Below are positions 1 to 15,969 of a stretch of 64,000 nucleotides of DNA, in pieces. The notes under the pieces were generated by a model. That model was not told the origin of the DNA, made no database searches, and worked only from the letters and a program-made list of their open reading frames with translations. The translations under genes were made by a program, and so were the position numbers. The stretch covers positions 125,944,385 through 126,008,384 of the forward strand of contig NC_079487.1 in assembly GCF_020520425.1 (NCBI RefSeq), in the 5' to 3' direction. How positions within the stretch are numbered: position 1 is the first letter of the stretch; every line of letters starts with the position of its first letter. This DNA comes from Spinacia oleracea (lineage: Eukaryota; Streptophyta; Magnoliopsida; Caryophyllales; Amaranthaceae).

Positions 1-265
1 GGTAAATCATTTTTATTTTCATACTAGAATTAAAGTCCGTACGATACACGGTTAAATTCAATTATGGAGTACTTTTTTTTGAGATTTTTTTTTCAACTTT
101 TAACGGTAATAAACCTAGATGAATTTATATGAGAACTAAATACGTGTAGTCTTTTCATCACAATACTTAACTTATCATAGGATCGATTTGATAACATTTG
201 TAATTTTTTTTTTTGTTAAGAGTAAAGTATATTAGAAAGCTCAAAAAACACACGCTATCTTTTAT

Positions 266-471
266 CTTTTTTTTTGTTTTTGTTTTTTTTGGTTCTACTA
301 CGAGGAGTTCCCACCGCCTTCGGCGAGTGGACTAATCTCCCGCGGGAGTTTGCATGGGTACCTCGATAGGCAGCATCCCTCCCAGTTGAGATTTTTTCCA
401 TTCCCAAGGCTCGAACCCGAGACCTTGGTTAAGGAGCAAGAGACCCTTAACCACTCATGCCAACCTCAATT

Positions 472-473
<2 letters not shown>
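266..473 (-). mobile_element. tRNA-derived SINE (minus strand)
   Basis: Read on the minus strand, this begins near 473 with a tRNA-like head. An A-box-like segment lies at 450-462 (TGGCATGAGTGGT) and a B box at 409-418 (GGTTCGAGCC). The element ends at an A-rich tail, seen as the T run 266-290 on the plus strand. These are the marks of an RNA polymerase III promoted SINE. The body between B box and tail is about 120 bp and non-coding. A long T run (474-510) abuts the head. No target duplication could be fixed because both flanks are T-rich. Confidence 0.7.
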
Positions 474-510
<37 letters not shown>

Positions 511-511
<1 letters not shown>

Positions 512-600
512 TTAAGAGTAAAGTATATTTTTAAATGGGATAAGTATTTTTTTTTTTGTTGTTAAGAGTAAAGTATATTTTTAAATGGGATAAGTATTTT
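511..600. repeat. Tandem duplication of a ~50-bp unit
   Basis: The segment starting GTTAAGAGTAAAGTATATTT and ending in a T run occurs at 511-560 and again at 561-600. A third partial copy of its first 19 bases lies at 217-235, on the other side of the SINE. The copies are separated by T runs, which suggests slippage. Confidence 0.75.
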
Positions 601-1168
601 TTTCTCTTTTATCTTTTACAGAGTTTTATTTATCTTTTTTACTTCCTAGAAAAAGTTATCTCTTATATATGCTCTTAAAAAACTCCCCTATACATGTATA
701 TATTAGATTTGACATGGAAATCTTACTTGGCGCTTCGAAATCTCTTTTCAATTTTAGCCCACTTTTTCATTTGTTCATTCCAAAATTCGGAGATTTTTTT
801 AGTCTAAATGATAAGTTTTGGATATAGTCTAATAAAAATTACCTTTTTATTCTTTTTTCTTTATACTTTACTTATAAAAATGTACCTTACACAATTCAAG
901 GGATATAAAATTGAGTTTGGGATATAGTCTAATAAAAAGGTACTCTTTATTTTAGGTGATAGAAGCTTAGTTGTATGAGTTTAATTGATAAGTGAGTATC
1001 ATACGGTGATAGAAGCTTAATTGATATGTATGATACTCACTTATCAATTAAAGCTTCAATATTCAATTATAATTATTATGAGCTTCTGTATGGTACAATC
1101 AAGGATATTATTTTTGCTAGTTTGCTCATTTTTAGAGTTATGGATGAGCAATTGACATTAGTTGTATC
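601..1168. other. AT-rich intergenic DNA with a long hairpin
   Basis: No gene is seen. The only structure is an inverted repeat: 984-1004 is the exact reverse complement of 1028-1048 (21 bp) around a 23-nt loop. Short direct repeats containing AGAAGCTTA lie nearby. Confidence 0.6.
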
Positions 1169-1713
1169 TAGGGATGACAACGGGTAGGATTCGTACCGGA
1201 TCCTCAGGAATCCAGGTCCAGATTCGTTTTTTAGGCAAGGATCCAGATCCTAGCTATCTGGATCCGTTGGGTAATGAAATTGAGGATCCAAATCCAGATC
1301 CTACAGATCTTGGTCCAAAACGGATCCTAACTTTTTTTCATCAAACGACCCTAATTTCATTTTAACCTTAAAACATAGTTTAATAAAACTTCAATGACAA
1401 CGCTATTTGTCCATACAAGCATTCACTAAAATCAAATTTGACAAATCCAACATAAATAATATTAAAAGTTAAACAAACTTTAATAATACTACAATTATTA
1501 AGTCTTTATTTTTATATTTTTTTTTTTTATATAAACGGGTAAACGAATCCAGATCCGGGTAATGACTTAGGACCCGATCCAGATCCATTTTTAAAATCAA
1601 GGATCCATATCCTACCCGGATCCATCGGGTCCAAAAATTGAGGATCCAAATCCGCTGAAAACGGATCTGGATCCACAGATCCGGGTCGGGTCCATTACCC
1701 ACTGCCATCCCTA
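1169..1713. mobile_element. Non-autonomous hAT-type element
   Basis: The ends are inverted (TAGGGATG at 1169, CATCCCTA ending at 1713). They are flanked by 8-bp near-identical duplications, GTTGTATC (1161-1168) and ATTGTATC (1714-1721). Eight-bp duplications and TAGGG-type ends fit hAT transposons. The subterminal parts are full of short GGATCC/AGATCC repeats in both orientations. No transposase frame exists, so it would need an enzyme supplied elsewhere. Confidence 0.8.
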
Positions 1714-2901
1714 ATTGTATCTTGCAACTCACATTAACGCATAAAATTCACATGAGAATCATTTTTCATAAAGCATATCATATTATATCATACTTGAAGC
1801 AATAACCTAATTAATTCAACATTTTTAAACATTTACGTCTATATATATATAAAGGGTATGATATCATAAATGTTTAATTCAAAGATAAGGTGATAAAATG
1901 TGAAAACTAAATGTGTAAGTATGTAAATTTTATTGATACAAATGAAATGTATAAGTATATAATTAACTTTTCTTAATGCAAATGATGTATAAGTATAATA
2001 TACTCCTCCCAACAATTACAATAATTTTACATAATTAATTTTAAGTAGTAAAAAAGTTAAAGATCCATGCATCACACGAGCTTAAATCAATGAAACTATA
2101 ATACTTTCATTATAAAAAAAATTAAAAAAACGAAACTCGTACATCGCACGAATTTAACATATTTATCTCGATCCAATTTATCTCATTATTTATCAATTAA
2201 AAATAAAATTAATATTTGATTATGTAACTGGACAATCCTACGAACTCTCTGAACAATTCGAGAACAAATAGCAAACCAGAACGCGATGATCGTTTTCGTT
2301 TCAATTTTAAATAATACTCCGTAACCGCAAACAAGAAACAACTATGTAAGTATTATCAATGGAATATCAATAATATTCCGATAGCACAAAGAAAAACGAA
2401 GAACATATGAAAATTGTAAGAGAAACTAAGAGACATATTTCATGGGATCTGCTTAATGAAAATCAAGCAATCAATTTTAAGAGGTGAATAGGTGATGGAA
2501 CTAACATAGCAGTTTATGGCCAACTAACGACGACTAAAGATTACAATTGCGTTTTTTTTTTGGTGAACGAGTTAGCTAGTTTCTAACTAATGAACAATGA
2601 TGTCAATTCTCGAATCCTATTAGTTCTATTAACCACGTACCAAACTGAACAACAAATAAAAACAAAGTGCAATTAACCCGAAAAACAACAAGGCTATTGA
2701 AATGAGCTATTGGTAACTAATGAATTGGACTAATTAAGAAGTCGAAAAGACTAATGAACTAAGAGGAAAATGAGGGGAATGGCAAGACAGCATTTAAACC
2801 AATGAAATAAATGAGACTGAAAAAGATGGGTAAAGGAAATTTATAATTCAATTTTTAAACCTGGTTAATTAGTTTGGTTACCGGCTTTTCGGGTCTATTA
2901 A
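1714..2901. other. Intergenic, no gene seen
   Basis: AT-rich DNA with stop codons in all frames and no recognisable gene. Around 2860-2901 begins a GGTT/CGGGT-rich stretch that resumes after the CACTA-like insert at 3171, so the insert probably landed in an older repeat. Confidence 0.4.
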
Positions 2902-3170
2902 CACTACAAGAATTTGTATCTTTAACGACAACCTAATAAGGACTGGTCAAAAATTCCGTCGTAAAAGGCTTTTGCGACGAGGATAACAACCAAACAACGA
3001 CGGGAACAACCGTCGCAAATGTCTTTTACGACGGGTTAACGACGGGATTTTCCATTAACGACCGCTCCCTTTTATGACGGGTTCACGACTGGAAATCCCG
3101 TCGTTAATCTATGATTATTGGCTTTTAGCGACGGGATTTCCCGTCGTTAATAGTACAATTTCTTGTAGTG
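2902..3170. mobile_element. CACTA-like MITE, copy 1
   Basis: It starts CACTACAAGAA and ends TTCTTGTAGTG, with a 3-bp direct duplication TAA on both sides (2899-2901, 3171-3173). The interior is a set of degenerate inverted CGACGGG/CCCGTCG motifs, so the whole element can fold on itself. Related copies are at 32457, 48069 and 49566. CACTA ends with 3-bp duplications are the family hallmark. There is no coding capacity. Confidence 0.88.
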
Positions 3171-4636
3171 TAACCGCATGTTCGGTCCTGGTTTTTAAAA
3201 ATGCAAAAAGATCAATCCTAACCTTAATTTTCCGGTTCGACTTTTTCAGTTTTTGGGTTCGATTTTGGTTTTCCGGAATTTGCACGGCCCGTTGGTCGTC
3301 ATGCCATGTCGGACTGGTGCACAACTCGTCCTACCTGCCAATGCTGCCATGTTGGGCAGGATCCTGCCATGTAAACGGGCTTCCTTACTAATTTTAAGAT
3401 TTGTTGTTAATTGCTTAAAAATAAGTGTACCGGCGTGTGGGCCGACCCCAACCCATCATGCTTGTGATATGTTACCTAAATGATAATGCACGACCCGTGG
3501 CCAATCATCGTGCCTCCGGTGTCGTGTCAGGTTTATAACGGACTTGTATCGTGCTGGACCAATTCGTGCTTGGCTCGGGCAGCACGCATGTTGGCCTGGC
3601 CCATGCCTGGCTCTAACCTTAGGCCGGGAGTGTTGTTTAATGATCGGCCTAAATAGTATATTTTGCTCAACTATGATACAAAAGTTAAAAATAGTGTAGT
3701 AGTTTACTCTTCAACAATGTATTGGTATAATGGTTTAAATTGAAGGCATGTATGCGACAGAAAAGGTTCGAACCACTCATCACCTTGTAATCTATAAAAA
3801 AATCTTGCTATCCATTTTTGAACTCATGACCTCTTATATGTAAGTGTAAAGTATTAACCATCACTCCAACAACAAGACTATGACTCTAAAACAATTAAAA
3901 AAGAGAAAATTCATACTTATAAATGCATAAACATTTAATACCCAAATTTATGTATTTTAATAATAATTTATGGTAACAAAAAGTTTCTTAATTTTTATTC
4001 ATTTACTAATAGAATCATTTATCTTTTCTAGAAATATATTTAGATCTAACATAAAACCATGAAATTAACAGAGAAAAGAATAGGGAAAAATAATTTTACG
4101 CTTTCTTTTAGCTAATCAAATGTGTTTTTTTTTCTCAAAATTGTATTTCGGCTTTGTAACTCAATATACAAATATAACTTAAATTTTCTTACAAGTCATA
4201 CATAAAGTAGGTACAAAAATAAAAAATTTACACAAAATAATGCAAAATTACTCAAAAAATTAGTTCAACAGTAGTTGATTAACCAATTTTATATTTCATT
4301 TATGGCTCTTGCAATAACAAAAATATAGTACGTAAAAGTCAAAATATTATAATGGCAAGTTAAACGAGAGATTACTGCTAAAAATGAGTCTCTGTGTTCA
4401 ATGAGTTATAAAAAATGACAAAAGTTCCCATTTTTATTTACTAAGACTCTTTCTCCAATAGAGGCTCATTTTTAAAACTCTCTTCCCCTTGTGACTCTAT
4501 GAGACCCTTTTTCAGCCCTCATTGGAGGTCTTTAGAGGTCGGCTAATTAACGGTGTTGCTCTAGTAGTAATAATTAACTTTTTTATATAGGCGATGTGTT
4601 CTTATAATTTAAAAATATACGCACAATAATACTTAA
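3171..4636. other. Intergenic with degenerate repeats
   Basis: Bases 3171-3630 are GC-richer than their surroundings, rich in GGCCC/CGTGC motifs, and look like a decayed hAT-type repeat. At 3720-3802 is a weak SINE-like segment with a B box GGTTCGAACC (3765-3774) and a short A tail. At about 3805-3890 the minus strand shows another weak tRNA-like segment. The remainder holds no gene I can see. Confidence 0.35.
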
Positions 4637-5278
4637 CTAGTGTGTGGCCCGGGCGATGCCCCGGTTGCTACATTGAATAACAAAAAGTTTTAGCTTTTTC
4701 TTGAGCTCAATATTTGACCTAAATACTTGTATTCTATAGAATGAAAAATATCCGTTAAGTTCGTCAACTACACAGGCACGCTAAGTCATTTATCATGGCA
4801 AGTAAGTTTTCAATCATATCATCTTACAATTTGTATAATTCGTTTTCTCGTGGAACTAAGTGCGTCAAATTAATAAACACCAAAATAGATATAAATGCAG
4901 CTATATAAGGAAATCCTATAGTTGATTCTTATGAGACTTATGATATCAGGTTTCTTCATGGTTGTCATAATACTTTATTTTTTTTTCCTTTTCAAAATAG
5001 TCCATAGAAATTAAAAAGTCACATAAAAATTTATTTGTTTTAGATTTCATGTGAATATTTATTTATAAATTAATGTGAAGAGATAAACCACAATTGGTGG
5101 TTGGTTAAGATGGTAATGAGAATTATCACCCAAACTGGAGGTCTGGTGTTCGAACCTCATTGTATTAATTTTTGGTTGTCCATTACATAATACTTGGTAA
5201 GTGGATGATGTGGCGTGAGGAGAGTACTACGTGACACATATACATTTTCCACAACGCCTTTTAATATATTAGTATAGA
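4637..5278 (-). mobile_element. Non-autonomous Helitron (minus strand)
   Basis: On the minus strand it begins TC (complement of 5277-5278) followed by TATACTAATATATTAAAAGG. It ends with a GC-rich hairpin (4647-4662) about 6 nt before the terminal CTAG (4637-4640). The host flanks are A before TC and T after CTAG, the AT insertion site of Helitrons. The element is 642 bp, with no Rep/helicase frame. It contains a tRNA-like segment (about 5091-5170 on the plus strand, with GTTCGAACCTC as a B-box-like motif). Confidence 0.88.
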
Positions 5279-6441
5279 TTGGTGAATTGCTTGTTGCTCT
5301 TTTTATTAATATTTTCTTGCAGTTTTAATGTTTACTGATTTTGGTGAACGTCTTTTAAATTAATTCCCTTTTATGTTGTAACATAAAATGTTTTTGTTGA
5401 ATTTATTTTATTTTTCTGATTCACATAAGAGTGAAATAGACAATCACTTTTTTAAAGCTGCATTAGACTTTTCTTTTTATATATCATAGATAATTACATC
5501 AATTATTTTTTCTTATATATTTATTTACTTTAAAACAAGAAAAATTGCATGTCATGTAATCTTTCTCTAAGAGCAACTCAAATTGTGAGCTATAAGGTGG
5601 TGTAGTTAAGTTTGTCACATCAAATTTGTAGCTACAATTGATTTAAGCTACAAAGTTTTACATTGGTTGACTGCAATACCTTGTAGCTCCCAATAATATT
5701 TAATTTATTTATTTGATCCAAAATAAATTATTCAATATCCAACAAGATTTTGAGTTACCTGCTTAAAATAGCTACAAGATTTTGATAGTTTTTTATGTCA
5801 TTGATGTACCAATGTTTGGCTCACAAAAAATAAAAATACATGAGCATGTCTTTTTTTTAACCATTTCAAAATTCAAAATTAAAAACATTTAACATTCTTA
5901 GTCAACTTCCCGGTTCATCAATAATTGTTATATTGCTTATGTAAAAAAAAAAAAAATGTTCTATTACCCCTTCAACTTTTATGCCAAAATATCCTATTAT
6001 TTAATTAATCACTAGTCTATACCTAGTAGTATCTAAAAAAAAAAATCATATATGATTGATGACATGTGTCATCCTCGTCTTTCATCCATATATTTTTTTT
6101 AACTTTTGCTACTAGGTATTTACAGCTTCATCAACATCTCTTCCACTTTGTCTTCCTCGTTCAATATCAATTTACCATTTAATTCATCTATACATTCAAC
6201 CTCTTCCACTCCATCGATCTCCCTCTTTAACACTCAATATTAATTCACTATCTACTTTATACTTCATTTGTTCTTATTTACATGACACAATTGGACTTTT
6301 GGGAACTATCCACACAAGCTTCTTTGACTTTCTTTTGTGATTTATATTTAAGAAAAAATATAGTTGTTTGGTGTCTTGATAGATTGGTCTCAATAATTAG
6401 TTTTTAAATATCAATTTTTTTTAATTTTTTCTTATCCATAA
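5279..6441. other. Intergenic, no gene seen
   Basis: Very AT-rich sequence with poly-A and poly-T runs. Around 5570-5830 there are repeated GAGCTACAA/TTGTAGCT motifs that could be a decayed MITE, but I could not find paired ends. Confidence 0.35.
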
Positions 6442-6987
6442 TTAAAGATACGGATTTTTCACGAAATACCCCCGAGTTTTAAGTTTATTCACCAAATACC
6501 TCACCAAATACCCTTGAGGTTTCATTTTCTCGCATGACTTAACCTTGCCGTTAAGTGGCTGTTAGAAACTTTATTTCACAAGATACCCCTGTATTTCAAA
6601 AAACTTTATTTCACCATGGTTTCATATGTTTTCACCATATGCCCCTATGTTTTCTGATGATTTCACCATATGCCCCTGCTTTGAACCAGAACCTCCAGGG
6701 CAGCCCTTTGCTGTGAACCAGAACCACCATTTCCCCCCTTTCCGGCAATTAAGAAGTTTTCATTACTAAAATCAATAGGTTGCTGAACAACATCACAACT
6801 TATCTGATATCCTCATATATAACAGTATGCAATATGGATATCCAAAAAAATAAATCAGTAAACTGAATTCATCCAGGGCACCATTGTACCATACCCACAT
6901 GAGATAATTAACATCAACCAAATGACATTACAACAATTAATAGGACTTGACATTGAAACAAGAAAGAGCGAATTGAGCTTCCGCTAC

Positions 6988-7153
6988 CTATGAGAAGGCG
7001 AAGTGGCAACTGGGCTACTAACACCCGAAGACTTGAGACTAACACAGTAACACTAGCACTACCCTCCTCTTCAAAAACCGATGAACTCGAAGCAACAGCT
7101 GATTGTTTGTTCTCCAAACAACACTCCTCCGCTTTCAAATCACCTTCTGCCAT
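6988..7153 (-). pseudogene. Captured MYB3R-like first-exon fragment
   Basis: On the minus strand an ATG at 7153 opens MAEGDLKAEECCLENKQSA, then a serine-rich stretch. After an apparent 1-2 nt frameshift come LKSSGVSSPVATSPSHR and a splice-donor-like AG|GTAGCG at 6988/6987. An N-terminus with ENKQ, Ser-rich, LKSP..., SP.HRR just before the MYB repeats is what I recall from R1R2R3-MYB (MYB3R) cell-cycle regulators. The DNA-binding repeats are absent, since the fragment stops at the exon boundary. The frameshift and missing domain mean it cannot be a working MYB. The homology call is from memory of the family and needs a search. Confidence 0.55.
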
Positions 7154-8143
7154 CTTGATTTCTACTACTCCGTAGTACAAATTGAAAAAATCACGCATCC
7201 TAATTGCAATCACCCACCTAATTTAATTAACCACAAAAATTAAACTCAATAGTTAAAGACATACTTAGTATAAAACTAGAAAACATGATACAAAAATTAA
7301 CAAATCAAAAAATGGAGTAGTGTGCACTAACATACAAGCCAAGGTTAAGGCTAACATACAAGCTGAGAAATTTAGCAGCTAACATACAAGCTGATAAATG
7401 GAGTAGTGTGCCTGCCTAGTGTGAAGTTGTGAACTAACATACAAGCTGAGAAATTTAGCAGCCACAACAAATGGAGTAAAGGCTAAGGTTAACGATATTA
7501 CCAAAATCTACAAGATTGCAATTTAACAATGTTTACATGAGCAATTGGTAACAAAATGATCTCTAAAGCCCCATAAACAGAGAAATTTATTGTTTTGATT
7601 CAGAAGCCAGAAAACAAAAATGGAAAACATAATATCCTCATCAAAGCATTCTGAGATCAGCAATACAAACTTTCTGATCTCAAATTCTCTGAGATCTCAG
7701 TTTCCCAGCGATCACCATTCTCATAAACCCTAAAATCAAATTCCTCTAATCTCAATTTAACTATGCATAATCAACACAAATAAAACACGGATCTTAGCTT
7801 CATTTACCAGATCAAAACCAAAAACCCAGCAAAAATCAACCAGAAAAAACCTTGAATTCCTCAAAGGAACACGAAAACTTTGATTTTGCAACGTATTTAA
7901 ATGCAATCAAACGAATTATTAATAAAAAAAGAGGGGAAGAAATCCATCAAATTTGTAAGGAAAGTCGTATAATTACACAACTAAATGACTTAGTCATCAA
8001 AATGCAGCAACCAAGCAAATGAACACAAAATCATAACCAACAATAAAATCGAAAGGAAAAAAATGCGGGACTCAAAGAAAAAGAGGAGATTGTAACCTTT
8101 TAGCGCGCTTCGGGTCGATGAGAGCAAGTTCAGCGACTCTCTC

Positions 8144-8458
8144 CTATGAATTTGTTCTTCCATGCATCCCCACTTTTCTCTCTCCTCCATTTCCACCACC
8201 GACCCTCCTCTCTCCTCCACCTTCGCCGCCACCGTCGAACGACAGTCCGTCAAAAAAATCAGCGTCAACGGACAAGCTTCGAAGGTGCGGGGTGACATGA
8301 GCTTGGTTCGCCGCCCTAGAAGAGATAGAGGACCGATTGTCGCCGCTAGATTCGTCCGACTTGGAGGAATCAACGGCCATGGAGAGGGAAGTGGCTGCAG
8401 GCGCACCTCCTTGAGGAGGAGGAATGTCAATTGGAACAGGGTATAATGGTAAAAGCAC
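8144..8458 (-). pseudogene. Captured group-I bZIP-like fragment
   Basis: A minus-strand open frame of about 104 codons. It contains a proline-rich start (LYPVPIDIPPPQGGAP), a serine-rich stretch, then HLRSLSVDADFFDGLSF followed by glycine-rich residues. The block RSLSVDxDFFDGL lies upstream of the basic region in group-I plant bZIPs (VIP1/RSG type). The basic region and leucine zipper are missing, so this is only the N-terminal coding part. It lies in the same orientation as the MYB3R-like fragment inside the same MULE, so one minus-strand transcript could include both. Whether the frame is translated is unknown. Confidence 0.6.
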
Positions 8459-8946
8459 ACTAACGCCTAGTTAACGCCGTTAGCCTCCAAGGGTCATTAA
8501 GGGTATCTAATGCACAAAAATGAAACCTCAAGGGTGTGTGGTGAATTACTGAAACAACGAGGGTAATTGGTGAATAAACTTAAACCTCGAGGGTATCTCA
8601 TGAAAAATCCGTTAAAGATATTAATGTTTGAAATCGTGAATTGACAAACGTGACTAATATTGTGTCAATGTAAATAAGAACAAATGAAGTACTTTTTTAA
8701 ACTTTCAAATTTCACCTCTATATAAATCATTCCCACTAAAATCACAAATCATTAATAAAATTAGCACTTTAAAATACGGCTTAACAATCACTGTATAATT
8801 GGCAGTTTATTGAATTGGCTCAAAAGCTAATTTATTAAAAATATATAACGCGGATCACACGGGCTACAAGTTACTTGGGCTACAAGTTACTGTGTTTTAA
8901 TAAATGCAAACTTGATCAAGAATGAACATGCATATGCATCCCTTTC

Positions 8947-8956
8947 TATATAAATA
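8947..8956 (+). promoter_or_regulatory. TATA box of the acyltransferase gene
   Basis: TATATAAATA lies 95 bp upstream of the ATG at 9042. It would place transcription start near 8978 and give a leader of about 65 nt. It lies outside the Pack-MULE, whose right end is at 8611. Confidence 0.6.
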
Positions 8957-9041
8957 GCCAACGACCAGATCTTCCAACGTCCATCACCTAACAAACCAAA
9001 AGTAAGACAACAAAAATACATAAAATTAATAATATTGCAAA

Positions 9042-12991
<3,950 letters not shown>

Positions 12992-13450
12992 TCAATTTAT
13001 TATAATTAATGTTGGTTTTCAATTTGTGTCATAGATTATTGTCATTTTATTGTGCCATAACAGTTGTGTAATGGTTGGTGTTGACGAAGTAAATTTGATT
13101 ATTTAGCATGCCAAAGTAACAAAGTAACCTCCAAAAAGTCAAAATCACTTCATATCAAAGTAACGTATGGAGTTTTTTTTTTTTTTTTGGACTGAGGTGT
13201 GTGGATTTTTTTTTCTTTTTTTTTTGACAAAAAGACATACAAAACAAAAGTAAGAGGAAAAAACAAAAACAAAAAAAACCTAGAAAGCTTAAAATTGATG
13301 TCTTAGAACATGACACCTACGAGCAGGAACTGTCCTATGGAGTTAAATTTAAGTCAAGTGAGAAGATACTTGATTTGGTTATAGGTCTTGTTGGTTGAAT
13401 TTTTGTCATAAAATAGGGCTTACTGTGGAAGTAAATTAAGAAAGACTATA
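12992..13450. other. 3' flank of acyltransferase gene
   Basis: Probable 3' UTR (TATAATTAAT-rich) followed by T- and A-rich DNA. No gene seen. Confidence 0.4.
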
Positions 13451-13711
13451 CTCCCCCGTTCTTAAATATTAGTCACCTTAATTTTGACTTTTTCATTCTT
13501 TTTAACTCAATTTTGAAACGTAAATATCTCAAAATATGTACGTTAAATAATTATAAAAATTTGATATTCTTAAACAACACATTGAGACGGAAAAAACAAG
13601 ATCACACATGAATATATTTTGAAATACATATTGGAAAGAAATGAGAAAATTCTTTTCAATAGTGATAGTGACAAGATTCCAAAAGTGACTAATACCTGAG
13701 AACAAAAGGAG
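13451..13711. mobile_element. Stowaway-like MITE
   Basis: Inverted ends CTCCCCCGTTCTTAAATATT and the reverse complement of AATACCTGAGAACAAAAGGAG, flanked by TA on both sides. This is the Tc1/mariner-related Stowaway pattern. Confidence 0.75.
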
Positions 13712-14798
13712 TATTTGATTTCACTTCGGATCATCCACTTCTATGCTAGATTCGGGTCTGCGCCATTTTGAGCTTGAGTCGATCGATTTTGGGTCATAGT
13801 TCTAATTTGAGTCGACTCAATTTAGGTCAGCTCAATTTTATCTTTTCAAATAACCGTGGTTACTTAAATTAAGTTTTTTATCATTTTTGGTTGAAATGTC
13901 AAATTATCACTTCTGAAGCCGTGATTTGTTAAGTTTTTCCCTATCTATGCTCGATGTTCAATGGTCTTACAATTAAATAAGTGTTAGACGAGGTGCCTTC
14001 GAATTATGAATCCCCGCAACACTTTTATCTGTCTCTAGTCATTTCATCATCACTGGCTTTCGAATTGCTAATCCACGTTAAAATCATCATGTTTGAACTC
14101 ATCAATGAGAATTTGGGGTTGCCTTTTCCCCCTCTTAGCTTAGCTTCTTCAACAAATTTAGGGTGCATCTTCTCTAGTTCTTCCTTTTACGTGTATACAT
14201 GGGAGGAGAAAATGGGAAAGAAATCACTAATTAGCTTACAAAATACTCTTAGATGCATGATACACTTGCGTGCATCTAACATTTTTTTTAATGGCTTCTG
14301 GGCAAAGGAGGAATTAATAGACTAAAGACTTAACGCATATACTCCGTACTCTGTAATAGACTAATAGGTTAATCTAATTGTCAGAATTCTTTTTTATATC
14401 ATTAGCTACGGCTACTGGACTTGTGTAGTATACTAGTGGGCCAGTGGCCTAGTGGGTTCATATAAGGCCCAATTAGTTACTTTCCCATAATTGACGTATT
14501 TGTTCAGTAATTAAATACGCCCATGTTAGTGTTACAAACATAGGTTGTGTGGTTATCTATCGCTTTGTTTATATTAATTAATTAAAGGCAAATGTTATAG
14601 GAAGCCCAATAAGCATTGATCCTAGATTCCTTGAAAGTTTAAATAAGCATTGATTATAGAAATTCACTAATTATATGTATATTCCTAAGGGGGTGTATGT
14701 AACAAAATCCTTCTAATTATTATAACTGTCATCAAAAAATTACTATAAAAACTAATATAAAACGGTCTTATGTATAAAATCAATTTATTACCAAAATA
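13712..14798. other. Intergenic, no gene seen
   Basis: An open frame at 13981-14325 lacks any recognisable domain, and its start is not an ATG with plant context. I regard it as chance. The remainder is AT-rich. Confidence 0.3.
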
Positions 14799-15006
14799 CT
14801 TCCTCCGTCCCTTATTGTTTGCTCCATGTTCTAAAAATATTTTATTAAGAATTGGGGGTTTGTAAGAATTGAGAATGACAAAAGTGGTGGACAGTTTTGC
14901 TTTGTATGTGAAAGTGAAATTGTGGTTCCATGTTCATTTTTAGTAATTGGACAATTTTATTTTGGGTTGGGGGGGGGGGGGGGACCAAAATAGCAAATCG
15001 GAGAAA
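14799..15006. mobile_element. Stowaway-like MITE with poly-G
   Basis: It begins CTTCCTCCGTCCCTTATTGT and ends with the matching inverted sequence ...AGCAAATCGGAGAAA, with TA on both sides. A 12-15 nt G run near 14970 lies inside. Confidence 0.7.
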
Positions 15007-15956
15007 TAAAAAAGGATGAATTAAGAGAGTTATTATAATTTTTAATCAAATAGTTACGCATTGGGATGATATAGTTATGTTCTATTAATTACACTTACAA
15101 TAAAATAGTTATTTTTATAATCACATAGTTACAGTATCTATCCTAATTGTAACATTTTGTCTATCATATATTTATGTTTTTTTAAAAGTTGACATTAGTG
15201 GTTTTATTCGTATAACAAGTAATTAAAAAAAAAAAAAAAAAGTACTCTACACACTGTTCTCTTTATTTAGAATCTTCAACTGATAAGGGGTAATGAATCA
15301 TTCTCCGATGTATATTTACCAGCGCATCCATTTAGAATGATGTATATCCATCAGTAAAGATGTTTTGCATATCCGGATCCCTATCATTAAATGGTAATCT
15401 GATTTTCTTATCTTATTAAAAATTAAAATTAAAAACATGTTCAATAGATTTTCGAGTTTTCCACAACCAGTGTACAATGCCTCATGTCAAGAGAATGACT
15501 TAAGAGTTGGTGTATTTGCCATCAAAAGTGGGGTTAAAAGCACTTAGACATATAAATCATCAACGTCAAAATTGTTATCTACTAGTACTACGTATATTAT
15601 TGACATTGTTGGTTTAGGTTGAACGTAGTATTTGAACTTTGGTTTAAAGCAGACAGTATATACATTCATTTTTAGACTACATACATAATCTTGAAGTTGT
15701 TATTTTGACATGTTAAAACTGAATCACTATTTCTCGTCCGCTTAATCGGCTTGTGCCAATATCTATCATAAAATTTGAAAATTTTACTACATACTTTCGT
15801 AATTAGATATTTTCTTACGTTGAAATTAAATTTCACACACGACTCAAGTTTTCAACAGCTAAAATTTTGAAAAATATTGCAGATCCTTTCTAGTCAAAAG
15901 TTAATTAAATACTTTAAATCATACAAATTAATCGAGTTAAACAGAAGTATGCTTAG
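15007..15956. other. Intergenic, no gene seen
   Basis: AT-rich sequence with an A run at 15224-15241. No coding potential recognised. Confidence 0.35.
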
Positions 15957-15969
15957 ATTAACTAAATAA

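Larger units (their letters stand above)
6451..8611. mobile_element. Pack-MULE (Mutator-like element with gene fragments)
   Basis: The element is bounded by a perfect 9-bp duplication TTAAAGATA (6442-6450 and 8612-8620). It has long, similar inverted ends: CGGATTTTTCACGAAATACC at the left and the reverse complement of GGGTATCTCATGAAAAATCCG at the right. Similarity extends for roughly 110 bp or more. Long inverted repeats with 9-bp duplications define MULEs. No transposase is present. The interior holds two minus-strand fragments resembling host transcription-factor genes (6988-7153 and 8144-8458) and leader/intron-like DNA between them. Direct repeats of about 30 bp (7353-7383, 7433-7463) lie inside. 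It ends about 430 bp upstream of the acyltransferase start codon. Confidence 0.87.

Noticed and set aside
2900..3171. CRISPR-like array because of regularly recurring CGACGGG motifs
   Set aside because: The motifs are short, occur in both orientations and lie in a transposon with CACTA ends in a plant genome.
13981..14325. 114-codon open frame
   Set aside because: Non-ATG start, no domain and no sign of splicing context or codon bias.
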